From the NCBI RefSeq assembly GCF_020783335.1, contig NZ_CP086068.1, positions 620,001-684,000 of the forward strand: 64,000 nucleotides of DNA. The letters run 5' to 3'. The notes under the pieces were generated by a model, which saw only the letters and a program-made list of their open reading frames with translations, searched no databases and was not told the DNA's origin. This DNA comes from Mucilaginibacter daejeonensis. Its GTDB lineage: Bacteria > Bacteroidota > Bacteroidia > Sphingobacteriales > Sphingobacteriaceae. Position 1 is the stretch's first letter. The number at the start of each line of letters is the position of its first letter. A program made the translations under genes and the position numbers. Of the stretch, positions 1-8,714 are shown one piece after another.

Positions 1-551
1 TGTGTGCCGGTAAGCAGGTAGCTCGATCGTGCCGATGCCACGAGCCTGATGATGGTACGGTAGTTCTTCAATATCTCCTCATCGCGGTAGTTAGCAGCGA
101 TATCATTGCTCGGCAGGTTAATGATCACCAGGTCGGGCTGATATTTGAGTGCTGCGGTAACATTGGCGTTGGTATCAGGCCTTGGGCGGTTAGGGATAGC
201 GCTCAACTGGCCCGTAGGCATCAGTTGATAGGTGGTATAACCGCCTATACCCAGGTTAATGATCTTGACGTTCTTTTTATCCTTGGTCATGCGCAGTTTT
301 AACCGGCCTACCCAGCACGAGTCGGGGCTGGTAGCGCCAAAACCTGCGGCTGTGGAGGAGCCAAGTATAACGATCACCTTATTGCTCGTATCCTTTGCCG
401 GTTTAGAGGCATCATCTGATGGTTTGGTAGGGATATTTACCGGACTGTAAGGTGAATTTAACGCGTCATCTGTCAGCGATGCTTTTTTGCAAGCCGAGAG
501 AACAACGATCAGAACGGAAAATAAAATAACAATTGATCTATAGCGTAACAT
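1..551 (-). CDS. SGNH/GDSL-type hydrolase lipoprotein, 3' end outside window
   Basis: Reading the minus strand from the ATG at 549-551 gives an open frame that runs off the left edge, so only about 183 N-terminal residues are visible. The N-terminus is a lipoprotein signal (basic start, hydrophobic core, Ser-Ala-Cys), followed by a flexible linker rich in Ser, Pro, Asp and Lys. The mature part shows SGNH-hydrolase blocks: VILGSSTAAGFGA holds the predicted nucleophile serine (GSS instead of GDS), INLGIGGYTT matches block II, and INLPSND matches the block III Asn. The catalytic Asp/His block lies outside the window. The family cleaves esters, often acetyl groups on polysaccharides. The substrate cannot be read here, and attachment to a periplasmic or surface membrane is inferred from the lipobox. 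A good promoter lies just upstream. Confidence 0.8.
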   Translation of the reverse strand, partial: MLRYRSIVILFSVLIVVLSACKKASLTDDALNSPYSPVNIPTKPSDDASKPAKDTSNKVIVILGSSTAAGFGATSPDSCWVGRLKLRMTKDKKNVKIINLGIGGYTTYQLMPTGQLSAIPNRPRPDTNANVTAALKYQPDLVIINLPSNDIAANYRDEEILKNYRTIIRLVASARSSYLLTGT

Positions 552-567
552 TTTATTTCGGGGCACA

Positions 568-597
568 CAAATTTATATTTTTTTTAGATCAATCAAA
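568..597 (-). promoter_or_regulatory. Bacteroidota-type promoter for the SGNH lipoprotein
   Basis: On the minus strand a TTTG (-33 type, plus-strand CAAA at 594-597) is followed after 18 nt by TAAATTTG (-7 type TAnnTTTG, plus-strand 568-575). The -7 box ends 17 nt before the ATG at 551. Spacing and sequence fit the known Bacteroidetes sigma-A-type consensus. No transcription data are available. Confidence 0.55.
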
Positions 598-985
598 TAG
601 GTGTACTCAGTATTATGGTCTACCTATTCGGTTGGTGATCAGTGGCGTAGGTTGGCTGGATGTAGAAAATACTGCAACGCCGATACCATACATTCGATAG
701 TAAGATACATTCCGAAAAAATAATTATAAAAGCTCAAAATGGAACGAATTTGAGGCGTTATTGAACTTGCTATTTAATATAAAAGATATCAAAGTTTGCT
801 GGTAAAGAAGATCGTTCGGGAAGGATTTTCTCAATGTGGGGAATATCGGTCCCAATACGTTCGTTCGATTCTCATTTCTACGCATTTTCCGCGCGCCGTG
901 TTTTACTTGTAATTTGATAATTTAATAAATAATTAAAACCTGTAGTGGTCAGCAACTGTTCAAGTGTTAATTAAACATCTACCAT
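598..985. other. AT-rich intergenic region, no gene seen
   Basis: No reading frame with coding character and no strong hairpin lies between the divergent SGNH lipoprotein and the ferritin-like gene. The last 80 bases are very AT-rich and probably hold the ferritin-like gene's promoter, but I could not place a convincing TAnnTTTG box there. Confidence 0.4.
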
Positions 986-1531
986 ATGGCAACCACAAAG
1001 GCAAAAAAAGAAGAGACCACAGAGAATGTGGAAGAGTCGGCATTGAAGGAATTATTTGTTGACGAATTAAAAGACATTTACTGGGCAGAGAAGCACTTAT
1101 CGAAAGCCCTGACCAAGTTAGCTAAAGCCGCTACTTCAGATGAGTTGCGCAGTGCTTTGGAGACCCATAAAGAAGAGACCGACAACCAGGTGACCCGTTT
1201 GGAGGAGGTATTCAAGATAGTTGATGAAAAAGCTTCAGCCAAAAAATGTGATGCGATGGAAGGCCTGATCGAGGAATCAGAAAGCATCGTGAGCGATACT
1301 GAAGATGGCAGCATGACCCGTGATGTGGGCATCATTTCGGCCGCACAAAAATCAGAGCATTATGAGATTGCTTCATATGGTACGCTGCGCACCCTGGCCA
1401 ATACCTTGGGCTACAGCGAAGCAGCCGAACTGCTTGACCAAACACTGGCCGAGGAGAAAAAGACCGACGAGTTGCTGACACAACTGGCCGAGAACCTGAT
1501 CAATGCATCGGCCAAGACCGAGAAAGCATAA
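986..1531 (+). CDS. YciE/YciF (DUF892) family ferritin-like protein
   Basis: This 181-residue, almost wholly helical and acidic protein matches the YciE/YciF (DUF892) ferritin-like family. The family signature LKELFVDELKDIYWAEKHL lies at residues 21-39, and repeated Glu and Glu-x-x-His positions (for example SEHYEIASYG around residue 124) fit a di-iron four-helix bundle. The first 20 residues are a Lys/Glu-rich tail absent from the core family. Members are associated with general stress responses. Iron or peroxide chemistry is expected from the fold but not proven by this sequence. The ATG at 986 follows an AT-rich leader. The gene stands alone, and a pyrimidine-rich stretch near 1600 ends the region before pdeM. 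Confidence 0.85.
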   Translation: MATTKAKKEETTENVEESALKELFVDELKDIYWAEKHLSKALTKLAKAATSDELRSALETHKEETDNQVTRLEEVFKIVDEKASAKKCDAMEGLIEESESIVSDTEDGSMTRDVGIISAAQKSEHYEIASYGTLRTLANTLGYSEAAELLDQTLAEEKKTDELLTQLAENLINASAKTEKA

Positions 1532-1679
1532 GTGTTGAATAGTTAAAGCCCCTTGCTTCGGCAAGAATGAACGCCTCCTGACCATGTCTGTGAGGCGTTT
1601 CATTTTTTAAACGCACGCCTGATCTATGAGCCGTAACTAAATTTGTTAGCAAAACTCTTTATATTTGTGCCCACATAAA

Positions 1680-2339
1680 ATGATGAGTGCAGATACGACC
1701 TTGATGGTAATGGGAGAGGAGCTGTTATTGGTGCCCGAAAGAGCTATTTTTTGGATACAGCATCAGGTGTTGATCGTGGCCGATGTGCATTTGGGCAAGG
1801 TGGGCCATTTCCGTAAAGCTGGTATAGCCGTACCGCAGCAGATCGGGCATGAGGACCTGGCTTGTTTGACCCGGCTCATCAACCGTTTACAGCCTCAAAA
1901 GATATGGTTCCTGGGTGATCTGTTCCATAGCGATATGAACGCCGACTGGCAGCACTTTGCCAACTGGCGCCGGCAATACCCAGATATCATGATGCAGCTG
2001 GTGATCGGCAATCATGATATCATCAAGCAGCAGCATTATCATGATATCGATATCTCTACACACCATGAGCTCGTTGAAGGGCCATTCGTGATGTTACACC
2101 ACCCACAAAACGATGATTGCTTAAAAGAACGTGGCAAATACGTGTTCTGTGGTCACATTCATCCCGGCGTAACGCTGGTGGGTAAAGGCAGGCAATCGGT
2201 AACATTACCTTGCTTTGCTTTTGGCGAGCGGCAGGCCGTATTACCCTCATTTGGTAAGTTTACCGGCCGCGTATCTATGCTGCACCGGCAAAACGACCGC
2301 GTGTTCGGCATCCTGAAAGAAAAAGTGTTCGAGGTTTAA
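1680..2339 (+). CDS. pdeM: Ligase-associated DNA damage response endonuclease PdeM (calcineurin-like phosphoesterase)
   Basis: The 219-residue protein carries the metallophosphoesterase metal ligands in order: DVH at 35-37, GDLFHS at 79-84, GNHD at 110-113 and CGHIHPG at 157-163. Length and the VADVHLGK block fit PdeM, the nuclease usually encoded with an ATP-dependent DNA ligase, an exonuclease and a DEXH helicase. Those partners are not next to it here, so the assignment rests on sequence alone. I place the start at ATG 1680 (a second ATG follows at 1683). A longer frame from TTG 1665 would overlap a TATATTTG box at 1660-1667 that looks like the -7 promoter element, which would leave only a very short leader. 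The stop overlaps the stop of the convergent downstream gene by 4 nt. Confidence 0.8.
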   Translation: MMSADTTLMVMGEELLLVPERAIFWIQHQVLIVADVHLGKVGHFRKAGIAVPQQIGHEDLACLTRLINRLQPQKIWFLGDLFHSDMNADWQHFANWRRQYPDIMMQLVIGNHDIIKQQHYHDIDISTHHELVEGPFVMLHHPQNDDCLKERGKYVFCGHIHPGVTLVGKGRQSVTLPCFAFGERQAVLPSFGKFTGRVSMLHRQNDRVFGILKEKVFEV

Positions 2340-3472
2340 TGCTTCTCGAGGTAGGTCCTGATCGAGGTCTCTACGCGGGCAAAGTCAACATCCCTCTCAA
2401 CGATCTTCCAATTGCCGTCCACTAAAAAGTAACACGGTATCTTCGGTATCATCCAATTAATGCCGTTGGCCGAGTCGTTGCCCTTCAGGTCTGAGTATTG
2501 CGGCCAGGTCACTTTGTCGTCAGCAATGGCTTTGGTCCACCAGTCTTTTTTATTATCCATAGAGATGCTGATAAATCCTACCTTTTTCATGTTGAGGTGT
2601 TTCATCAGCTGATCGCGGATCTCATTGTGGTTACTTCTACTCAGGTCGTTACCGGCCTTCCAAAAATCTACCAGGTATATCTTTTTATCCAGCGCTTTTA
2701 GATCGAACGTTTTGCCATCTGGCGTGGTGCCTGCGATACCAGGGGCGGTGCTGCCGGGCTGAACCTTCATGAGCATGTTCAACTTTTCGCCCAGTGCCTT
2801 GCCTTCATCGCTGTTCTTGGCGGCGGTGCTCAGCCCGTCATAAATGGCTTTATAAGCAGCCGGGTCATTCTTGAACTCCAGTTCTGACATGATGTGGGCC
2901 GTGACGGTGCTTTGCGGGTTAGCTTGAGCATATTTCTTTAAAGCCTCAAATTTGATCTCTTCTAACCTTAAACGTGCTTTGGAGAGTCGGTCCAATAGGT
3001 CACGATATTCCTGGGCGGTGATCTTTTTGGCGTCTACCGAGTTGGCCTTGCCATCAAGCTCATTAAAGGCGGCCACGGCAGAGCTTCCTAACTCATCACG
3101 CGTCGCATAATAAGCCGACAGTTCTTTCTGAATGGAAGATGCAGAGGTTACCTTAGGATAGTTGGATAGTTTGGCAGCATCGACCTCTACGGTGTAGTCG
3201 CCCGGCTCCAGGTAAACCTCGAACTCATTGTTGTTCTTGTCGCCGTTCTTGTTCACGCTCATACGGCCATACCCTGTATTCTCCAATATGGTCTTGGCCG
3301 TAAAGGAGCCACCGGCAATGTTCTCGCCGATCAGGCTGTTGCCCTGCGCGTCCTTTACCGCGAATACCGCATTGCTGAGGCCAGGCGCTTTACCCGTAAA
3401 AGTTAGCTGAGTGTTATTGCCGCAGGCCGCAAGTAATAAGGCAGCGGCTAATAATACGTTATATTTTTTCAT
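2336..3472 (-). CDS. Lipoprotein with TlpA/AhpC-like thioredoxin fold lacking the CXXC motif
   Basis: This 378-residue lipoprotein has a signal peptide ending at Ala-Ala-Cys-17. A beta-rich N-terminal domain (about 20-120) resembles the DUF4369 type that often precedes TlpA domains. A charged helical linker (about 125-235) follows, then a TlpA/AhpC-type thioredoxin fold from about residue 239. The strand-helix junction where relatives have WCxxC reads DFWKAGNDLS (269-278), so both redox cysteines are gone, although the cis-proline region IPKIPCYFLVD is kept. A classical thiol oxidoreductase activity is therefore unlikely, and a binding or structural role is an inference. It is monocistronic, convergent with pdeM and overlapping it by 4 nt. 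Confidence 0.75.
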   Translation of the reverse strand: MKKYNVLLAAALLLAACGNNTQLTFTGKAPGLSNAVFAVKDAQGNSLIGENIAGGSFTAKTILENTGYGRMSVNKNGDKNNNEFEVYLEPGDYTVEVDAAKLSNYPKVTSASSIQKELSAYYATRDELGSSAVAAFNELDGKANSVDAKKITAQEYRDLLDRLSKARLRLEEIKFEALKKYAQANPQSTVTAHIMSELEFKNDPAAYKAIYDGLSTAAKNSDEGKALGEKLNMLMKVQPGSTAPGIAGTTPDGKTFDLKALDKKIYLVDFWKAGNDLSRSNHNEIRDQLMKHLNMKKVGFISISMDNKKDWWTKAIADDKVTWPQYSDLKGNDSANGINWMIPKIPCYFLVDGNWKIVERDVDFARVETSIRTYLEKH

Positions 3473-3613
3473 GATGATGATCGCAGATGATGGGCTAATA
3501 TATTATAAATAGTGCGATAGAGGCTCTTTTAGCTTTAAATTTTAGAATGTTTCTAAATAGACAATATCCTGACAATAGCCGAGAACTTTAACTATCAATT
3601 CGCTTTTAATAAA

Positions 3614-3621
3614 TATTTTTG
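3614..3621 (+). promoter_or_regulatory. Probable -7 element of the sdhCAB operon
   Basis: TATTTTTG matches the TAnnTTTG -7 consensus of Bacteroidota and ends 21 nt before the sdhC ATG. The -33 region is weak: only a TTTA at 3587-3590, 23 nt upstream. The location at the head of the operon supports it. Confidence 0.4.
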
Positions 3622-3642
3622 CGTGATAAAATTTTCGATATA

Positions 3643-4425
3643 ATGAGTGAATTTAAACAGACCTTTAACTCATCGCTGGGGAAAAAGCTGATCATGGCTT
3701 TAACAGGCTTGTTTCTGAGTCTTTTCTTGATCGTGCACTTGGGTGGTAACTTACTCCTTTTTAGTGACGACAATGGCTACAGCTTTAATATGTATGCCAA
3801 CTTCCTGACCCATTTTCCACCGATCGAGGTGATCGCTTACCTGCTGTACTTGTCTATTTTGGTACACGCACTTTATGCCCTTATCCTGACCATCAACAAC
3901 CGCAAGGCTCGTCCGGTCGATTATGCCAATGCTAACAAGTCGGCCACTTCATGGTCATCTAAGAACATGGGCCTTTTGGGCAGTATCTTGTTCCTGTTCA
4001 TCGTGATTCACATGGGCGATTTTTGGTACAAATACAAATACACCCACAGTGTAGGTTACAAAGAGTACCGCACCAACCTGTCAACTGGTGAGCGTACTGT
4101 ACAGAACTTCACCCCTGAAAAGCCTGACTTTGAGCACTCACAAACTTACAACGGTGATGTTGAGATCATCAAGGTAAAAGACCTTCACGCCAAAGTGGCC
4201 GAAAGCTTTAGCCTGCCTTGGTATGTGGCTATATACGTGATCGCTATGGTGGCATTAAGCTTCCACTTGCTGCACGGTTTCCAAAGCGCGTTCCGCACAT
4301 TTGGTTGGGTGCACCGTAAATACCTGCCGATCATCCAGTTTCTGGGTACCTGGCTGTTCGCGGTGATCATACCGCTGGGTTTTGCCCTTATGCCGATCGT
4401 TTACTATATCCAAAGTTTAAAATAA
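3643..4425 (+). CDS. sdhC: Succinate dehydrogenase/fumarate reductase cytochrome b subunit
   Basis: This 260-residue membrane subunit anchors the complex and passes electrons from succinate oxidation to menaquinone. Five hydrophobic segments are visible at about 14-36, 60-82, 107-126, 192-212 and 232-255. Histidines inside or at the edge of the first four (IVHLGGN, LVHALYA, VIHMGDFW, FHLLHG) are candidate axial ligands for two b hemes, as in single-anchor B-type enzymes. I chose ATG 3643 over the TTG at 3619 because the latter overlaps the apparent promoter. sdhA and sdhB follow on the same strand, separated by short palindromic spacers. No separate SdhD is present, as expected for this type. 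Confidence 0.93.
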   Translation: MSEFKQTFNSSLGKKLIMALTGLFLSLFLIVHLGGNLLLFSDDNGYSFNMYANFLTHFPPIEVIAYLLYLSILVHALYALILTINNRKARPVDYANANKSATSWSSKNMGLLGSILFLFIVIHMGDFWYKYKYTHSVGYKEYRTNLSTGERTVQNFTPEKPDFEHSQTYNGDVEIIKVKDLHAKVAESFSLPWYVAIYVIAMVALSFHLLHGFQSAFRTFGWVHRKYLPIIQFLGTWLFAVIIPLGFALMPIVYYIQSLK

Positions 4426-4433
4426 GGTTGATT

Positions 4434-4519
4434 GGTGGTTCAAGTTATTGAGTTAAGTAGTTATTGAGTTATTAAAATCACCCCAAACCACTCACTACTC
4501 AACAACTCACCACTCACTA
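4434..4519. repeat. Imperfect palindrome, GTGAGT/ACTCAC family, in the sdhC-sdhA spacer
   Basis: The left arm is rich in TTGAGTTA/GTAGTTATTGAG and the right arm in CACTCACTACTCAACAACTC. The right arm read on the minus strand resembles the left arm. Similar sequence occurs in the sdhA-sdhB spacer and after the M20 gene. It could fold in the transcript and tune downstream expression, or be a dispersed element. Confidence 0.5.
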
Positions 4520-4533
4520 AAATATAAAAGAAC

Positions 4534-6468
4534 ATGAGTTTAGATTCCAAAATTCCACAAGGCCCATTGGCCGAGAAATGGAGCAAACATAAATTCAATT
4601 TAAAGCTGGTTAACCCGGCCAACAAACGTAAATACAACGTGATTGTGGTGGGTACCGGTTTAGCAGGCGCTTCGGCCGCGGCCTCTTTGGCTGAGCTAGG
4701 CTATAACGTAACCGCGTTCTGCTTTCAGGATAGCCCACGCCGTGCGCACTCGATCGCTGCACAGGGTGGTATCAATGCTGCCAAGAACTATCGTAATGAT
4801 GGTGACAGCGTATACCGTTTGTTTTATGACACCATTAAAGGTGGCGACTACCGTGCCCGCGAAGCCAATGTTTACCGTTTGGCCGAGGTATCGGTTAATA
4901 TCATTGACCAGTGCGTTGCACAAGGTGTGCCATTTGCCCGCGAGTACGGCGGTCTGTTAGATAACCGTTCATTCGGTGGTGCGCAGGTATCACGTACGTT
5001 CTACGCCCGCGGTCAAACAGGACAGCAGCTGCTTTTAGGTGCTTACTCGGCACTTAACCGCCAGATCCATGAAGGTAAGGTTAAAATGTACACCCGTACA
5101 GAAATGCTTGACGTGGTAGTGGTAGATGGTAAGGCACAAGGTATCGTTACCCGTAACCTGAAGACCGGCGCTATCGAGACACACTCAGGCCATGCGGTAT
5201 TGTTGTGTACCGGTGGTTATAGCAACGTATTCTTCCTGTCAACCAACGCGATCGGATCTAACGTTACCGCTGCATGGCGTGCACACAAACGTGGTGCTTA
5301 CTTTGCCAACCCTTGCTACACGCAGATCCACCCTACATGTATCCCGGTATCGGGCGATCACCAAAGCAAGCTGACCCTGATGTCGGAGTCGTTACGAAAC
5401 GACGGACGTGTGTGGGCACCCAAAACTGCCGAGGTCGCACAACGCCTGCGTAAAGGTGAGATCAAGATCGATCAGATCAAAGAAGAAGACCGTGATTACT
5501 TCCTGGAACGTAAATATCCATCATTTGGTAACCTGGTACCGCGCGACGTGGCCTCACGTAACGCCAAAGAAATGGCCGACGAAGGCCGTGGTGTAGGTGC
5601 ATCAGGCTTGGCGGTATACCTCGACTTTGCCGATGCGATCAAACGTTTGGGTGAAGATGCGGTACGTGCTAAATACGGTAACTTGTTCGATATGTACCTG
5701 CAGATCACCGACGAGAATCCGTACAAGCAACCGATGCGTATATATCCTGCGGTGCACTATACCATGGGTGGTCTTTGGGTAGATTATAACCTGAGCACCA
5801 ACATCCCTGGTCTGTACTGTTTAGGTGAGGCTAACTTCTCTGACCACGGTGCTAACCGTTTAGGTGCTTCGGCCCTGATGCAAGGTTTGGCCGACGGTTA
5901 CTTTGTTATCCCTTATACTTTGGGTGATTACCTGGCCACCATTGGTCCTAAACCAGTAGATGCCAGCCACCCGGCCTTTGCACAGACCAAGAAAGATGTT
6001 GAGGCTTACGTGGCTAAGCTGTTAGCATTGAAAGGTAACAAGACCGTGGTAGAGTATCACCGCGAGTTAGGTCACATCATGTGGGAGTACTGCGGTATGG
6101 CCCGTAGCGAAGAAGGCCTGATCAAAGCACGTGGCCTGATCCAGGCATTGAAAGACGACTTCTGGAAGAATGCCATCGTAGTAGGTGAGAACGAAGAAGT
6201 GAACGCCTCTTTAGAAAGAGCCGGCCGTGTGGCTGACTTTATCGAGTTGGGCGCACTGATGATCGAGGATGCTTTACAGCGTCGTGAATCATGCGGTGGT
6301 CACTTCAGGGTTGAATCACAGACCGAGGAAGGAGAGGCACTGCGTCATGATGACGAGTATGCTTATGTTGCTGCCTGGGAATACAAAGGTGATAACCAGC
6401 CAGAGGAACTGCACAAAGAAGAACTGGTATACGAGAACGTTAAGTTAACACAAAGAAGCTATAAATAA
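4534..6468 (+). CDS. sdhA: Succinate dehydrogenase flavoprotein subunit
   Basis: The catalytic subunit oxidises succinate to fumarate at the cytoplasmic face. The 644-residue protein has the FAD-binding Rossmann motif [19 protein letters not shown] at 38-56. The [11 protein letters not shown] segment follows, with His-72 as the predicted covalent FAD attachment site. The active-site and FAD loops include [14 protein letters not shown] and [11 protein letters not shown] near residue 440. Length and order fit the Bacteroidota enzyme used in both directions (succinate dehydrogenase/fumarate reductase). The ATG at 4534 follows a purine-rich AAAAGAAC stretch. Confidence 0.96.
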   Translation: MSLDSKIPQGPLAEKWSKHKFNLKLVNPANKRKYNVIVVGTGLAGASAAASLAELGYNVTAFCFQDSPRRAHSIAAQGGINAAKNYRNDGDSVYRLFYDTIKGGDYRAREANVYRLAEVSVNIIDQCVAQGVPFAREYGGLLDNRSFGGAQVSRTFYARGQTGQQLLLGAYSALNRQIHEGKVKMYTRTEMLDVVVVDGKAQGIVTRNLKTGAIETHSGHAVLLCTGGYSNVFFLSTNAIGSNVTAAWRAHKRGAYFANPCYTQIHPTCIPVSGDHQSKLTLMSESLRNDGRVWAPKTAEVAQRLRKGEIKIDQIKEEDRDYFLERKYPSFGNLVPRDVASRNAKEMADEGRGVGASGLAVYLDFADAIKRLGEDAVRAKYGNLFDMYLQITDENPYKQPMRIYPAVHYTMGGLWVDYNLSTNIPGLYCLGEANFSDHGANRLGASALMQGLADGYFVIPYTLGDYLATIGPKPVDASHPAFAQTKKDVEAYVAKLLALKGNKTVVEYHRELGHIMWEYCGMARSEEGLIKARGLIQALKDDFWKNAIVVGENEEVNASLERAGRVADFIELGALMIEDALQRRESCGGHFRVESQTEEGEALRHDDEYAYVAAWEYKGDNQPEELHKEELVYENVKLTQRSYK

Positions 6469-6472
6469 GATG

Positions 6473-6545
6473 GTGAGTAGTGAGAGGTCAGTAGTGCACG
6501 GTTCTGTTCACATCGACCTCTCTTTGCTAACTATTCATAACTCAC
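6473..6545. repeat. Palindromic spacer, GTGAGT/ACTCAC family, between sdhA and sdhB
   Basis: It begins GTGAGTAGTGAGAGGTC and ends with GACCTCTC and a terminal ACTCAC, so outer GTGAGT/ACTCAC and inner GAGAGGTC/GACCTCTC arms can pair. It is the same type as the element at 4434-4519 and fills almost the whole spacer. Confidence 0.55.
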
Positions 6546-6551
6546 AATAAC

Positions 6552-7352
6552 ATGAGTAACGCGAACGGAAATATGAATTTGACGCTGAAAGTTTGGCGCC
6601 AAAAGAACGCACAGACCGAAGGTAAGTTTGTGACGTATAAGGCCGAGAACATATCTCCTGATATGTCTTTCCTGGAGATGCTGGATGTAGTGAATGAGAG
6701 CCTTATTCATGCTAAAGAAGAGCCTATCCATTTTGACCATGATTGCCGCGAAGGTATTTGCGGTATGTGTTCATTATACATCAACGGCCAGCCGCACGGC
6801 CCTAAACGCGCCATTACTACTTGCCAGTTGCACATGCGCAGCTTCCACGATGGTGAGACCGTTACCATTGAGCCATGGCGTGCAGCAGCTTTCCCGGTGA
6901 TCAAAGATCTTGCCGTGGATCGCTCGGCTTTTGATCGTATCCAGCAAGCCGGAGGTTACATTTCGGTGAATACCGGTGGTGTGCCTGACGCTAACGAGAT
7001 CGCCATCCCTAAGGTAATTGCCGATGAGGCTTTCAACTCGGCTACCTGCATCGGTTGCGGTGCTTGTGTAGCAGCTTGTAAAAACGCGTCAGCTATGCTG
7101 TTCACCTCGGCCAAGATATCGCAATTAGGTATGTTGCCACAAGGCCAGCCTGAGCGTTTCCGCCGTGTACAAAGCATGGTAGCGCAAATGGACGCTGAAG
7201 GCTTCGGTAGCTGTACCAATACCGGTGCATGCGAAGCAGAGTGCCCTAAAGAGATCACGCTGACCAACATCGCCCGCATGAACTTCGATTTCTTCAATGC
7301 TAAATTGTTCAAGCAAGAAAGCATCCACGAAGTAGCTGAGCAAGGCGGTTAA
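6552..7352 (+). CDS. sdhB: Succinate dehydrogenase/fumarate reductase iron-sulfur subunit
   Basis: The 266-residue electron-transfer subunit links the flavoprotein to the heme subunit. The plant-ferredoxin-type [2Fe-2S] domain has Cys-65, 70, 73 and 91 (CREGICGMC and a later Cys). The C-terminal bacterial-type domain has [11 protein letters not shown] (166-176) and a [11 protein letters not shown] block (221-231). Together these can bind a [4Fe-4S] and a [3Fe-4S] cluster. An insertion between the two motifs of the second domain is typical of the Bacteroidota/epsilon type. The operon ends at a strong terminator 23 nt downstream. Confidence 0.95.
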   Translation: MSNANGNMNLTLKVWRQKNAQTEGKFVTYKAENISPDMSFLEMLDVVNESLIHAKEEPIHFDHDCREGICGMCSLYINGQPHGPKRAITTCQLHMRSFHDGETVTIEPWRAAAFPVIKDLAVDRSAFDRIQQAGGYISVNTGGVPDANEIAIPKVIADEAFNSATCIGCGACVAACKNASAMLFTSAKISQLGMLPQGQPERFRRVQSMVAQMDAEGFGSCTNTGACEAECPKEITLTNIARMNFDFFNAKLFKQESIHEVAEQGG

Positions 7353-7374
7353 TAGCCTCTTAAGTATAAAGAAG

Positions 7375-7405
7375 AAGCCCGTTGAGATGATCAACGGGCT
7401 TTTTT
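7375..7405 (+). terminator. Rho-independent terminator of sdhCAB
   Basis: An 11-bp stem (AAGCCCGTTGA / TCAACGGGCTT) with a 5-nt loop is followed by a run of six T. Confidence 0.9.
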
Positions 7406-7496
7406 GTTTTCAATATCAATTAATTTATAGTTAAGGTAAAATTATTTTTAGTCTTACCCGCCTTATGTTTATATTTATGGCAAATCAAAACACATC

Positions 7497-8045
7497 ATGC
7501 ATGAATTCTTACTCACAGTTTCTTTGCTCGCAGGAGCTAATTTTGCCTTTTCACAAAAACTTTTAAAGCCCGAGGTAGACAAGATCTCTGGCGACACTAC
7601 CTGGAAGACCAATGAACAAGCATTGTATGCCAAATTAACTTTAGTTGGCGCAAACGAAATGGTAGCTGTTCAGCCTGAAAAAGTCGGCAATACCTATTTT
7701 GCCTGGTTGAACATCACTCAACCAAAAACAGCTAATTACTATTACATCCTGAAAGGCAACAAGATCTTCTTCAAGTTCTCGGATAAGTCGATCCTGACAT
7801 TAGAAGCAGCTAAAGAGAACCTGACCGAAAAGGTCGGTAGCAACACTACAACATTTGGTAGCGTGGGCGAAGGTATGAAGACCTACACACCGTTCCTGAT
7901 CACCAAAGAGCAATTGGACAAGATGGTAAGCACCCCTATCGAGTTCGTAAGGGTAGAGAGCTCTAAGGGCGAGCTTGACTATGATATTAAGCCTAAGCTG
8001 GCCGAAAAAGTTCAAAAGGCATTCCAGCTGATATCTGCTAAATAA
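7497..8045 (+). CDS. Exported protein of unknown function
   Basis: I do not recognise this 182-residue protein. The N-terminus has a short signal-like segment (LLTVSLLAGANFAFSQ) with likely cleavage after Ala-Phe-Ser around residue 19. The mature part is mixed alpha/beta and Lys-rich with no cysteines. The ATG at 7497 is the first in frame; an ATG at 7477 is out of frame. The next gene, also exported and of similar size, starts 19 nt after the stop, and both precede one strong terminator, so they form a two-gene unit and may share a periplasmic role. Confidence 0.6.
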   Translation: MHEFLLTVSLLAGANFAFSQKLLKPEVDKISGDTTWKTNEQALYAKLTLVGANEMVAVQPEKVGNTYFAWLNITQPKTANYYYILKGNKIFFKFSDKSILTLEAAKENLTEKVGSNTTTFGSVGEGMKTYTPFLITKEQLDKMVSTPIEFVRVESSKGELDYDIKPKLAEKVQKAFQLISAK

Positions 8046-8064
8046 CCTTTCAGATCATTTCCAG

Positions 8065-8607
8065 ATGAAAAGATTAGTAATGATCATTGCTTTGCTGTTG
8101 CCATTGATCAGTATGGCCCAGGAAAGTACTGCGAGGTTGGGTAGTATCAATTACCTGGACACCAAGAAAAGCTACAAGGCCATTAAACTTGGCGGCGATA
8201 TTAAAGATCTTAAAAGCGAATACCTGTTCAAATTGTCGGAAACACCTGATGCAAGTGGTTGCTATGTATATACGTACAATGATCCGGCCTTATTAAATTT
8301 TGGTAATGGCGTTGTACTTAAACGCTTGCAGGTCAAAACCTATGTGGGCCTTGTTTCCAGCATCTATCTTTTTTTTGAAAAGGAGGATGGCAATCGGGTA
8401 AGGGACGTGTTCACTACAGCTTATGGCTCCAATTACACTCAGTCTAACTCTGAGGAAGATTCCTACTTATGGAAAGGCTCGTTAGCTACCCTTTACCTGA
8501 CCTACGAGAAAGAACTTTCTGCAGCAATGTACACCAGTGTAGCAATGGACAAGATCATCAGCCAACGGAAAGCTAATTCGGCTTCCTCAGCGGCAAGCGA
8601 TCTTTAA
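8065..8607 (+). CDS. Exported protein of unknown function
   Basis: The 180-residue protein has a clear signal peptide (MKRLVMIIALLLPLISMAQ, cleavage near residue 19). The mature domain alternates hydrophobic and polar residues as in a beta-rich fold, with a Tyr-rich stretch around residue 70 (CYVYTYNDP) and a Ser/Ala-rich tail. The repeated phrases on a linear gene product (YKAIKLGGDIKDLK, LKRLQVKTYVGLVSSIYLFFE) recall small Bacteroidota periplasmic proteins, but I cannot name a family. It is co-directional with the preceding exported protein and closed by a terminator. Confidence 0.6.
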   Translation: MKRLVMIIALLLPLISMAQESTARLGSINYLDTKKSYKAIKLGGDIKDLKSEYLFKLSETPDASGCYVYTYNDPALLNFGNGVVLKRLQVKTYVGLVSSIYLFFEKEDGNRVRDVFTTAYGSNYTQSNSEEDSYLWKGSLATLYLTYEKELSAAMYTSVAMDKIISQRKANSASSAASDL

Positions 8608-8634
8608 CAGCAATATTCTTATAGAGATAAGCGA

Positions 8635-8674
8635 ATGAAGAAAGGCCATCGAGTGATCGATGGCCTTTCTTCAT
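8635..8674. terminator. Bidirectional terminator with 18-bp perfect stem
   Basis: A perfect 18-bp stem (8635-8652 with 8657-8674) encloses a GTGA loop. It lies between the plus-strand exported-protein gene and the minus-strand uppP gene, with A/T-rich flanks on both sides, so it can serve both. Confidence 0.85.
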
Positions 8675-8714
8675 TGTATGAAATGTCCGCAGGTCAATAC
8701 CGCTTGTGCCTTTA

